Shown here: piece by piece, positions 1-62,526 of the stretch
Layout: each line of letters begins with the position of its first letter
Position numbering within the stretch: position 1 is the stretch's first letter
Assembly: GCA_964035545.1 (NCBI GenBank)
Contig: OZ037770.1
Location: forward strand, 8,077,473-8,141,472
Length of the DNA: 64,000 bases
From: Bugula neritina
Taxonomy: Eukaryota > Bryozoa > Gymnolaemata > Cheilostomatida > Bugulidae
Direction of reading: 5' to 3'
Translations under genes and position numbers: made by a program
The notes under the pieces: model-generated
Seen by the model: the letters and a program-made list of their open reading frames with translations, nothing else
Told to the model about the DNA's origin: nothing
Databases searched by the model: none

Positions 1-584
1 AACAGGTAAATTCATAACTGTCTTTCTTTTGACCATCTGCTCCTGGAGCAGAGGTCCGGTTGCTTTGTGTGTTCCTGTATATATTAAAATTTTGTCCTGC
101 CCAGTTGTGGTATCCTGTTTGCAGAGGGGCGAGGGTCGTTCTCTATTAGAAAGAGTTTAACTTTCCACCAACTCATTTGATGTAAATGTCCAATGAGGTC
201 TTACCCAGTAGCGGACTTCATTTTGTAAGCTTTCAAAATGTGTTATAAATTGTCATTTTAAACAATAATACCGGAGGTTAGATAGTATTGAGTTGGTATC
301 TTTGCAAATAGCATAAAATTCACATTCTCACTTCATCTGCTCTAAACTTCAGTGTTTGAGTTTTGCACTGCGTGTAATGCTATCACTATTGCTACCTTCT
401 TTTGAAGATATCAAGCATTCAGCCATACCAAAGAGAAGCGATATGAAACTAGCAACACTCAGTTAAAGTTTGTTAACTGGTCCTGAATATTATTATTATT
501 TAAATTCATCTTCAAGCTTCTCTCAACTTCTACAATAAAGCTGCTGTTACCATCTTCATAACTTATTGCCACGAAGCAACTGTG

Positions 585-3500
585 ATGACGTTTGTTGCCA
601 AAGCCAAATGGGGGCTCCTTTTTGTTGTATGGTAAGACTAACTACCTAATCACTAAATTATGTCGGTATTGCTCTTGATATACATAAGTTAATGTTTAAG
701 TCCTAAAGCTAAAAAGACCTATTACTTTAAAACAGAATTTTCCTGTTTGCTCATAAACAGCTCCAGAACTTTGATTAACATACAGTGTTTTTATTAGCCT
801 AGTGTTTTAGAGATAAATTGCATAGTGCATTGGGTCAGGATAAAAAACTTCCCATATTAAAACATCTGCTCATCCATCAATATGTAGGGCTGTAGGCGGT
901 TGTAAAATTGTATTCAATTGGTCATCTACCAAAATTGAATGCTGTGAATTATTTTAATGCAAAAAGTCACATTCATAATACTTTCCAATTATTTTTAATC
1001 CGATATTATTGTTCGTTATTGTGGCATGTGCATGTTGCAGAGTAATTACATAGTTTAGTTCTGATCAAACATTAAAAGTTCAAATAGTAAGCAATAAGAT
1101 AGTGAATAGAATAAGGATATTACTTTCCTTTCCTCAGCACAATGATGTATGGCTGTTATGGACCTCTGCTATTACTTAGTCAAGTGGATGGTAAGCTTCA
1201 ATACGATCCCTCACAAGTAGTCTGGCTTACAGAGTTAGTTAAGGTAGGTGTTTCTGTTTTCTTGTTTCTTCTCAAGAAATAGCAACTTATTGGCAAGTAA
1301 GGATTACTGTAATATCCATACAATGTGATCAGTTGTGTGTAGAGAGTATAATAGTCTAGAGAGTCTTGTAGTTAATGTCATTTACACAGTGTCGTGTTTC
1401 CTGCTTCCTCCTTACAAGTAAAAGACTAAATCTCAACGACTAGTTAGACTGTAACTTGCTGTTTTATTCTATTCAAGTTGTGACAGTAGGTTGTAGTTGT
1501 GTTCATCTTATAACTTCAGCACATGTAGAGCTTACATTTTGACTGAAAATTCGTGTTTATGATTTGCCTTTGAGATGTAATGGTTAGAGTACTGGCATAC
1601 TAAGCGCACGGTCGAGTTTGTACACCGGTTGTAAAATTAAAACAAAAACAAGCAGTCATAATTTCTCCTATGCCACGTATATAAGTAAGTCCTTAGCCCA
1701 CTTTAAAAAAGCCCTTTTCATCAGGGTTTTTCACAGGAATAGTGACTATAAATCTTGGTCAGTTTTTTTTAAGGGGCAAGCACTGACTTTAGCAGTGAAA
1801 AAGTTAAAACCTACCTTCTTCCAGGTAAAACCACAACTTAAGTCATGAGCAAGTGCCACACTGTAGTTAAAGTAGCAATTAATATAATATGTTGAAGATT
1901 AATTGCATTTGACACTAGCACTGCTATACTTATCCTATTTTATCAACCAATAGTGTCTATGATCATTGGGACACATGTGAATTATAAAACCTAGTTTGAT
2001 ATCCTTTATAGCTGATAGTGTCTATCACCTTCCTGAGTAACCAGTCTATACTCAAACGGTTCTCATTCAGGGAAGCTCTACCTTACTTTGTACCTGCCTT
2101 GTGCTACTTTGTTAACGCCAACATTTGTCCCCGTCTCATGGATCACCTTGACCCTGCCACCTTCTCGGTGAGTTGTCAGCCCTTCGTTACAACCCCTAAC
2201 CTTCACAATGCTGGTGAATCTACTAGGTGCAGCTTAGGTATGCACCAGGGCCTAGGCGAAGCATGAACACACCAGGTGAAACATAGATATACTAGGTGAA
2301 ACATAGATATACTAGGTTAACCATAGATATACTTATAGGTTAAACATAAATATACCAGGTGAAACATAGATATATTATGTTAAACATAGATATACTAGGT
2401 TAAACATAGATATACTAGGTTAAACATAGATATACTAGGTTAAAAATAGATATACTAGGTTAAACATAGATATACTAGGTTAAACATAGACATACTAGGT
2501 TAAACATAGATATACTAGGTTAAACATAGATATACCAGGTGAAACATAGATATATTAGGTTAAACATAGATATACTATGTTAAACATAGATATACTAGGT
2601 TAAACATAGATATATTAAGTTAAACATAGATATACTAGGTTAAACATAGATATACCAGGTGAAACATAGATATATTAGGTTAAACATAGATATACTAGGT
2701 TAAACATAGATATACTAGGTTAAACATAGATATATTAGGTTAAACATAGATATACTAGGTTAACCATAGATTTACTAGGTTAAACATTAAACACTGGGTG
2801 AAAAGCAGCTCTACTAGATGAAGCATTATTACAATCATTGAATTTTAAATTACATACAGCCTGTGTATTCCAACATCTTCTCCTATTAACATTATGTAAT
2901 TTTTTATTATCACAGGCACTATCTAACATCAAAGTTGTCATTACCACCTTACTTTACATAATCATCATGAAAAGGTAACTCCAAAGTATTTTGTGTTGCA
3001 AATAAAATCTGCTCTAAATGCTGCTAAACAATCCCTGACACACTTCACTTGTGCAGTTGTAAAATATTCCTATATATGTTAGTCTTCATCTACAGACTGT
3101 TTTAGGGTTGTATGCCTAAACAATTTTGTTTTATAATAAATTTCGTGTACATATTATGGGCTGAGGTGACTTGTGCTTTCTGATTGGCTTTACTAGTACT
3201 AAAAACTTATACTAATTAGAGCTAACTTCCATTGCATGCTATTTTTAGCTGCTGCAATGTACAGCCTAATTACTGAACTGGCTTGAAAGTTTAAACTTCG
3301 AACTTGAAAGCCATCAGAAATCCCAAATCAATTCAGCAAATATGCACACAAAGTTAAATCTTACAACAGTATGTAGATGTCAGCTAATATATGTAAGAAT
3401 ATTTCAATACTGCGCAAGTGAAGTTTGTCGGGGATTCTTTAAAGATGTATTCACTATATTGTATTGGATTTCTGGTAATGTTTTCAGTGACTTGAAAAGC

Positions 3501-5263
3501 TGGGCTGGAAAATGTTTTGTTTTTTGTCATTTGTATTTTAGATATCCAAGTAGCTTGCAGATAACAGCTTTAGCTATACTTACAGCTGCCAGCGCTATAC
3601 ACAGGTAAGCTGCTATTGGCTGATAGTTTAATAGATTTGTTACTATTGGCTAGTTTATAATTTCACACCTCAAAGTAAAAGGTTTTGCTAACAATGGAAA
3701 CCCCACAGCTGCTAGATATAGATGCTTGTAGAGAATGGCAATAACTAGTCCATAACTTGTGCATCACATGTATGTAGTTTTAGAACCCTTTTGTGGCTTA
3801 TGTGTATAGAGACAAAAATGGCGGTATTTAATGGATCAAAGAGTTAAATTTAGTATTCTAATATTTCACGCATCACGGTTTTGGGATCTACAGCTTTGTG
3901 AGATATGGAGGGAGCACTGTATAGCTTAGTGAGATATGGAGGGAGCACTGTATAGCTTAGTGAGATATAGAGGGAGTACTGTATAGCTTAGTGAGATATG
4001 GAGGGAGCACTGTATAGCTTAGTGAGATATGGAGGGAGCACTGTATAGCATAGTGAGATATGGAGGGTGCACTGTATAGCTTAGTGAGATATGGAGGGAG
4101 CACTGTGGAGCTTAGTGAGATACGGAGGGAGCACCGTATAGCTTAGTGAGATATGGAGGGAGCACCGTATAGCTTAGTGAGATATGGAGGGAGCACTGTA
4201 TAGCTCAGTGAAATATGGAGGGAGCACTGTATAACTTAGTGAGATATGGAGGGAGCACTGTGTAGCTTAGTGAGATATGGAGGGAGCATCATATAGCTTA
4301 GTGAGATATGGAGGGAGCACTGTATAGCTTAGTGAGATATGGAGGGAGCACTGTGGAGCTTAGTGAGATACGGAGGGAGCACCGTATAGCATAGTGAGAT
4401 ATGGAGGGAGCACTGTATAGCTTAGTGAGTTATGGAGGGAGCACTGTGGAGCTTAGTGAGATACGGAGGGAGCACCGTATAGCTTAGTGAGATACGGAGG
4501 GAGCACCGTATAGCTTAGTGAGATATGGAGGGAGCACCGTATAGCTTAGTGAGATACAGAGGGAGCACTGTGTAGCTTAGTGAGATATGGAGGGAGCATT
4601 GTATAGCTTAGTGAGATATGGAGGGAGCACTGTATAGCTCAGTGAGATATGGAGGGAGCACTGTATAGCTTAGTGAGATATGGAGGGAGCACTGTATAGC
4701 TTAGTGAGATATAGAGGGAGCACTGTATAGCTTAGTGAGATATAGAGGGAGCACTGTATAGCATAGTGAGATATGGAGGGAGCACTGTATAGCTTAGTGA
4801 GATACAGAGGGAGCACTGTGTAGCTTAGTGAGATATGGAGGGAGAACTGTATAGCTTAGTGAGATATGGAGGGAGCACTGTATAGCTTAGTGGGATATGG
4901 AGAGAGCACTGTATAGCTTAGTGAGATATGGAGGGAGCACTGTAATACATGTTAGTTTTCGGATTTTAAAATATGATACTTACATTACGTATTCGCTATT
5001 CCATATTCCACTGTTACCTACACAATTTTTTCACTGTTATCAACTCCACTGTTGCAGTTATGGACTATCAGTGACAGGAGGGAAGGCTGATGTGTCCTAT
5101 CATAAAGGGGAACCAATGGAGATGAGGGCCTCAGTCTATGGGGTTGTCTTACTGTTGTGTGGTGTGTCCTTGACCAGCTTTGCCAGTGTTTATACCGAGT
5201 ACATCATGAAACGAGGCTACGCAGTGGGTAGATATACTGTTACTAGTACTAGTACTACTACTG

Positions 5264-5325
<62 letters not shown>

Positions 5326-5958
5326 ACTACTACTACTATACTACTACTACTGCTACTACTGCTACTACTACTACTGTTACTACTGCTACTACTGCTACTA
5401 GTACTAGTACTGCTACTGCTACTAGTACTAGTACTGCTACTAGTACTACTACTGCTACTAATACTGCTACTTTTAGTTGTCTCATTCATGTTACATCTAT
5501 TTCAGGTATCTCTACACAAACAGAGCATGTACCTCTACTCTTCAGGTGTTTCATTTAACACCCTCGCAGTTCTGTGGAAGATGCAAGATGGCCGTCAATC
5601 TATAAACTCAACCAACAGTTTCTCTATTTTCCAGGGTTTCAACATCTACTCTTGGACTATAGTATTTACCACTGTGAGTTTATTCTCTCTGATAGTCTTT
5701 AAAGCAGTATCTGCCAGTTCATGTACTTATAAATGTGACACACAATGTAATGCTGTGTTTCAGGCCCTGCAAGGATTCTGTGTATCAGTTATAATGAAAC
5801 ACAGCAGCAATATAACCAAACTAGTGCTGACTTGTGTCTCCATCATGGTCAGTACTCTGATGTCGATGGCTCTGTTTGACCTTCAGATAACCGTGTACTT
5901 TGTCATCTCTCTGTCCTTCATTTTGATTGGATTGCCTCTCTATATGCTAGGATCTTAG
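585..5958 (+). CDS. SLC35A4-like: SLC35A4-like nucleotide-sugar transporter family protein, 8 exons
   Basis: Exons 585-631, 1138-1243, 2012-2167, 2916-2974, 3542-3604, 5058-5223, 5506-5673 and 5764-5958 join with GT-AG borders and matching phases to 319 residues, close to the length of animal SLC35A4 proteins. The start is ATG 585, just before the first hydrophobic stretch. Recognisable family segments, in order, are MMYGCYGPLLLLSQVDGK, WLTELVK, LALNIKV-type region ALSNIKVVITTLLY, SVYTEYIMKRGYA, ALQGFCVSVIMKHSSNITK and LQITVYFVISLSFILIG. The protein is multi-pass and hydrophobic, so it should sit in Golgi or ER membranes. SLC35A members exchange nucleotide sugars for UMP/CMP; the substrate of SLC35A4 itself is uncertain. 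It is convergent with the phosphatase gene that ends at 8315. Introns 3, 5 and 6 contain expanded tandem repeats. Family call is from memory of the human protein, no alignment was run. Confidence 0.9.
1562..1632 (+). repeat. tRNA-derived (SINE-like) fragment in transporter intron 2
   Basis: The stretch has an A-box-like segment (taatggttagagtactgg, about 1578-1595) and a B-box-like ggtcgagttt (1610-1619) at tRNA-like spacing. The acceptor stem does not pair well, so it is read as a decayed tRNA or SINE head rather than a working tRNA gene. Confidence 0.35.
2269..2790. repeat. 20-bp minisatellite in transporter intron 3
   Basis: About 26 tandem copies of a 20-bp unit built on taaacatagatatactaggt. 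Unit drift is low in the centre (one or two changes per copy) and higher at the left edge (ccaggtgaa variants). It lies between the exon ending 2167 and the exon starting 2916, so it does not alter coding sequence. Confidence 0.95.
3896..4945. repeat. 31-bp minisatellite in transporter intron 5
   Basis: About 34 tandem copies of a 31-bp unit containing gagatatggagggagcac and tgtatagcttagt. Blocks of variant units (tacggagg, tgtggagc) recur in a higher-order pattern, which suggests expansion by unequal exchange of several units at a time. It fills most of the intron between 3604 and 5058. Confidence 0.95.
5232..5475. repeat. Compound ACT/GCT trinucleotide microsatellite in transporter intron 6
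   Basis: Runs of act, gct and agt triplets fill the 282-bp intron between donor 5224 and acceptor 5505. A conceptual reading across it gives poly-Thr and poly-Leu, but flanking exons have good splice sites and family similarity, so it is intronic. Confidence 0.9.
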
Positions 5959-6450
5959 GATGTTGGCAAAGTGCTTGTCAGGTACTTTTCAAGTGCTTGT
6001 CACATGTTCAACAGTTACTCTCTGTGGTATCTGTTGCTATATGATGTAATACAGCCGGCTTGGTGTGAGGCTATGAATAGATTGTCGGGAGTCTAATCAC
6101 ACGCCTAGGAAAATTTACTCTACCAACTTACATGCTCTTACATGCACTTACAGCTCCTAAGACTTGAGAAATGTTTTTGAAAGTTTTTTTTTGTATAAAT
6201 ATTATAACAAATGTAACGAGTTCTTTTTATACATTTTCTGTCTTCCATTCTGTTTATATTAGACACTCAGCACTAATTTGCTTCTTTAGTGCTGTACAAC
6301 TTTTATACACAATTACTTTGTAAACTTGTTTTATGTTTTGGTGCTAACAAACCAGCTTTTTAGCTGTCAGTTTCCATGTGTAATTAAAAATAAGTTTTAT
6401 TTGTTGTCCTGTATATTGTGCGTTTATTTATAGAATAATTGTTGAATTTG

Positions 6451-6456
6451 AATAAA
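6451..6456 (+). terminator. Candidate polyadenylation signal of the transporter gene
   Basis: A canonical aataaa lies about 490 bp after the stop codon in an AT-rich 3' UTR-like stretch. No transcript evidence is available here. Confidence 0.4.
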
Positions 6457-6925
6457 CAATGAAATGCTGTACTGTAAAATATGATTTAGCTAAGACTATG
6501 TAAGTCCCACAACCGATAGTGTCATATTGGTTGCTTCTACGGGCTGTTATATAAAAAATTTCGTACAATGCATATTTTTGCTGGCAATCAAATTATATCT
6601 ACTGCTGGTACTCAACTTTGTATGTTGGAGTTATCTCTAATAGCTACTCTGAAACAAGCTGCCATTACAATATTCGCTATAGCATCAGCACTACTGTTAG
6701 TAAGACAAACAGATGCTCCAACATGTGTACCAACATGCTTAACAGAGTCAACAGATGTGATTGGTTGAATATACGGAGTTGCATACAGTTTTATTCGCCC
6801 TTTTTAATACTTGCAGGACTACAGCATTACTATTGCTGTTGTATTTGGGAGTTACCTTGTCACAGTTATGACCCTGCTTTACGTTGCTTTGTTTGAATGC
6901 TACTCATTAATAAAAATTTTCCCCT

Positions 6926-7206
6926 AGGTACACTTTGCCGTATCATAGGCCATAACGTAAAATGTCAGCCTATTTTACAAATTTCCGAGCTTCCAGTACG
7001 GCATTGCAGTATGTCAGATCAAGCACTGCTTGATTCAAACAACTTGCGGCAGGCTCCTATTGAACAGGAAGACATTCACGTCAATTCATTAGATATAACT
7101 GTCCAATGAGGTGCTATAGATCGTACCCAATAGCAGACTTTGAGAACTTTAGCTCGGACATATTAATATCTGACATTTTACGTTAAGGCGCACGATAAGA
7201 CAAATA
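6926..7206. mobile_element. MITE-like inverted-repeat element, copy 1
   Basis: About 280 bp. The left end (cactttgccgtatcat, then aacgtaaaatgtcag) is complementary to the right end (ctgacattttacgtt, then cgtgcgcc on the other strand). The inside matches copy 2 (aactgtccaatga; caagcaNtgcttgattcaaa). No coding capacity. Ends are approximate and no target duplication was recognised. Confidence 0.6.
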
Positions 7207-7509
7207 CCCGTCATTCGCACTTTGCTGCACCGTATGCCGTACCATAAAATACCAGCCAGTTTTACAAATGTCTGAGATTCCTGTACGGTGCTACGGTACG
7301 CTAAGATCAAGCATTGCTTGATTCAAATAAGTTGCTGTGGGCTCCTATTCGACAGAAAAACTTCTGAGTTAACTAATTGGATATAACTGTCCAATGAAGT
7401 GTCATAAATTGTACCTAATAGCAGACTTTGAACACTTCAATCCGGGCACATTAAAATGGCTGGTATTTTATGTTACGGCGTACGATATGGCAAAAATGTG
7501 AATGACGGG
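7207..7509. mobile_element. MITE-like inverted-repeat element, copy 2
   Basis: A 303-bp element with terminal inverted repeats of roughly 50 bp: it starts cccgtcattcgcactttg and ends with the complementary gtgaatgacggg. It abuts copy 1 directly, which suggests insertion next to or into a relative. A much decayed similar stretch (tgtccaatgaggtcttaccc) lies near 188-212. No ORF of note, so it is non-autonomous. Confidence 0.7.
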
Positions 7510-7729
7510 TTAGTGTGCCTAGGTGGTAAGCTAAAAATACCTATGATATGTGTGTATGGTGTGGATCATTTTACAAGAGTAATTTGCCATTTGCTTCATT
7601 TTCTAATATATATTTGGTCAGAAATAACACGTTCTATAAAAGCAAGTACAATTACACCTTTGCTGTAATAGGATAGATCACTGAAGCCACATAAACACTT
7701 AATACTATTTGTTACGAACTGTAAAACTC

Positions 7730-8314
7730 TAAGCACACTACACTTAATAAACCTTGCCTCAATGATGTTCTTCAGAATTAGAAGTTGAATTTTAATAGCA
7801 CATCGTTTACTAGATACTATGTGTTAAAATCTATTAGACAATTGAGACCAGTTTTGATTGTACTGTGCTTTGACTTTAGAAATAACATATAAAATATTTC
7901 GGACTCACAAAAGCTAGCAATAATCAAAGTAATTAAATATCTATTAACAGATAATATGCGAAATAGAAAGGTACTTAATACTGGAACTTTTCCCATGAGC
8001 TGTTGAAAGTGGCCTAACAGTATAAAAAAATTGAAAGAAAAGTATAAAACACTCAGTAGAAGTAGACTATAGATGGCTGTAAAAAATGTTATGTTGATTA
8101 ATTTTTACGTCTTGAACCTTTTCTCTGTTCATTTCTTCTTAAAATTTATTTGCCCTACAAGAAAGGTGACTAAGTTATGGAATACAGTGAGACACGAGAG
8201 AAAAATGGCGCTAAATGACTACCTAGAACACGTCACATAAACAGATCAGCCTTTTATCTTAAACCAGCAACGATTTAAAATATTGACACGCGTTAAGTTA
8301 GTACTGAAGGACAC
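7730..8314 (-). other. 3' flank of phosphatase gene A, duplicated at 61890-62526
   Basis: This non-coding stretch is similar along its length to 61890-62526, for example ttgtactgtgctttgacttt and taatcaaagtaatta. The similarity shows that the duplication that produced genes A and B extended past both stop codons. It probably holds the 3' UTR of gene A. Confidence 0.7.
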
Positions 8315-59975
<51,661 letters not shown>

Positions 59976-60700
59976 AGCGGCTATTGAATGATGACTCTTA
60001 AAATAATTTCCAATTCTCATAGTCTTATAGTTCAGTATAAAAACACAATATCCTAGCTGCAATTCAGAAATACAAAATCTCTCTAACTGAAGAAACAATG
60101 CAATTCTTGGACAGTCATTTATGCAATAAAATGTTTGCCCTAAGAAAGGTGATCTCGCATATTGCCATCAGAGAACCTCCAGCACCAGATGAATTTCAGA
60201 TGATGAATCTTAGGTAACTGATACTATATGATATGTCAATAGATTTTTGACAAAGTTGCTTTATAATATACTAATATGTAATACAACATCTAGAGAGATG
60301 GTGAGCAACTGCTGTGCTTACAAGTTCTAGCAGATACTTACATTCAAACACTTGATAAACCTTCATTTACAGTTTAACTAGCCTTGGTTAGTTGACAAAC
60401 AGTAATAACACTTATCAATACACAAAAACTTCCTTGTAGAACACTAAGCTAAAATGTGATTTGCTAGCTGCAAGCCATTGTGTAATTGATGCTTTTGTCT
60501 TTTGAATAATATATCATATGCTTACTTAACTCTGTGGCATTTCTATATCTTTTATGTTTGAAGGAGCTGGTTGTATAGGCGCTTTTTAAAATCGATTTCA
60601 CATAATCCGATGTACGTGTGGGAGCTGCTTGGTGGATGTTATGGTGGCCTGGTAGATGATATTAGAGAGGAAGCACTTGCCATTCAGTGGACAGCTTGAT
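59976..60700. other. Upstream flank of gene A
   Basis: Region before the gene A start codon and after gene B. No convincing core-promoter motif could be picked out from the AT-rich background. Confidence 0.4.
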
Positions 60701-60702
60701 TT

Positions 60703-60838
<136 letters not shown>

Positions 60839-61077
60839 TATATCTGTCTATTATGTTAAGGAATTGTCTCCCTATGTTGGTTGCATCATGCTTGCTGTAG
60901 GGTGGGTTGAACCATATAAAGTTCCTCCTTTATTACAGTGTGTTTGTTGCTTTTCATATTGCAATGTGAAGTTGTACCCACTTTTTTAAGGCATTCTGAG
61001 AGATTTGTGCTTCACTATTAAAGTTCTCTTTATTAGATGAGAGCATGGAGAGTGTTTTGTTAATAGATTTAAGGATG

Positions 61078-61208
<131 letters not shown>

Positions 61209-61230
61209 TATCTTTACGAGCTAGCAATTT

Positions 61231-61379
61231 GATTATAAATAGGTATACGAGAAACATTGTTATTTATTACTTTATTAGGTAAAGTAATTACACTGATATT
61301 TCGGGTACCACTGTACCCATCTTCAGAGTAGCAATGAATGAAATAAATAACAATGTTTCTCGTATACCTATTTATAATC
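61231..61379. repeat. Perfect 38-bp inverted repeat with 73-bp spacer
   Basis: The left arm 61231-61268 and right arm 61342-61379 are exact reverse complements (gattataaataggtatacg and onward). The spacer contains the hammerhead-like motif at 61283-61336. AT microsatellites lie on both sides. Confidence 0.95.
61283..61336 (-). ncRNA. Hammerhead-ribozyme-like motif 1
   Basis: On the minus strand: CTGAAGA (61326-61320), a 6-bp stem II gggtac/gtaccc around a 4-nt loop, GAAA (61302-61299), TATC, then AGTG. Flanking strands form a stem I (act/agt plus an internal loop plus tta/taa). This is the core CUGANGA...GAAA...UH arrangement with a very short helix III, as in minimal type I hammerheads known from Penelope-like elements. 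Predicted cleavage is between 61295 and 61294. One extra U precedes stem II. Activity untested. Confidence 0.6.
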
Positions 61380-61410
61380 ATATATATATATAAATATATT
61401 TATATATATA

Positions 61411-61466
61411 TCAATCTGTGGGCAGCAGCTGTTTCAGGATTTGTCTCCTCATCAGCACAGAACAGA
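61411..61466 (-). ncRNA. Hammerhead-ribozyme-like motif 2, probably inactive
   Basis: On the minus strand: stem I tctgtg/cacaga (61461-61456 and 61420-61415), CTGATGA, a short stem II gga/tcc, GAAAC, and a minimal stem III cag/ctg. The base expected to be U before the cleavage site is C, which should prevent cleavage. Confidence 0.45.
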
Positions 61467-61889
61467 GTACCATGGCCCACACCATGGCAATAGTAAAACT
61501 TATATATATTTATTATATATCTGTATATATAATTATGTAGTTGGTATCATTGTGCACTGTGGATTATTTCATGTAAGTAGTGAGAACACAATTCCTGCCA
61601 AACTTTAGTCTAAAGTATAAAATGACACACCTAAATTGTGAAAATATATTTGAAAAATTACTATGGCAACAATAATAATAGTGTCATTATTGAATTACTT
61701 TATTAAAAAGTAGTAATGTATATTTGCAGATAAAACAATTTAAAACCACTTCTTCCTGAGCATACCAAATATTTTTCTCACAAGTTCTGAAACTATTCCA
61801 TGAGAAAAAAACACCAAAAGTTGTACTTTAATTTGTCAGAATTCAGTACTATACACAAGAAAGATTATTAAATTAGAAGAATTTATATT

Positions 61890-62526
61890 TCTTGTGTAAA
61901 GCTCTAAGCGCAGTAGACTCAATAAACCTTGTCTTAGAGATGTTTTTCAGAAAAAGTCCAGTTTCAATTAAATGTTGTCTATTAGGTACAGTGTGTTCAA
62001 ATATATTAGATAATTGATGTCAGTCTTGATTGTATTGTGCTTTGACTTTAGAAATACTATATAAAAAATATTGAAGTTATTACAAGTTGCAACTAATCAA
62101 AGTAATTAGCTATTCCTTAACAGTAAATATGAGCAATAGAGTGGCACTCAGCAATGGAAATATTCCCATAAGCCGTTGCAAATAGTCTAACAGTAAAATA
62201 TTACCAGAAAGTATAAAAACACTAAGTAGATGTAGATTATACGCTAGCTGATATCAAATTTATGTCTTGGACTTTAAATCTGTTTATTCTCTCTCAAACT
62301 TTACCTACAATAAAGGTGACTAGGTTGTATGATACATTGAGACACGACGAAAAAAATGGAGCTGAATGAAAACTTAAAATATGTGACATGAACAGATCAT
62401 ATTGAATCAGCAACAGTTAATAATATTGGCAAATGCTAAGTTAGCGTTGCAGTACATTCGCGCACTATCAGCAGTTATCATAAAGGTGAGTTGAGGTTCT
62501 CCCTTCTGGTCCATCTCTAGCAGAGG
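61890..62526 (-). other. 3' flank of phosphatase gene B
   Basis: Similar to 7730-8314 beyond gene A. It includes the former coding continuation of the gene A type tail (ctcacctttatgataactgc on the minus strand, near 62490), which is now behind a stop. Confidence 0.65.

Noticed and set aside
2269-2790. CRISPR-like array
   Set aside because: Units are tandem without unique spacers, in a eukaryotic intron; a minisatellite.
5217-5489. Minus-strand Ser/Val-rich ORF
   Set aside because: Low-complexity translation of the same microsatellite.
4897-5958. A single 353-residue protein with poly-Thr and poly-Leu tracts
   Set aside because: The frame runs through a trinucleotide microsatellite in an intron. 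Splice sites at 5224 and 5505 remove it and give the transporter family sequence.
6568-6896. Two overlapping small ORFs after the transporter gene
   Set aside because: Short, overlapping, without splice logic or family resemblance; expected by chance in this composition.
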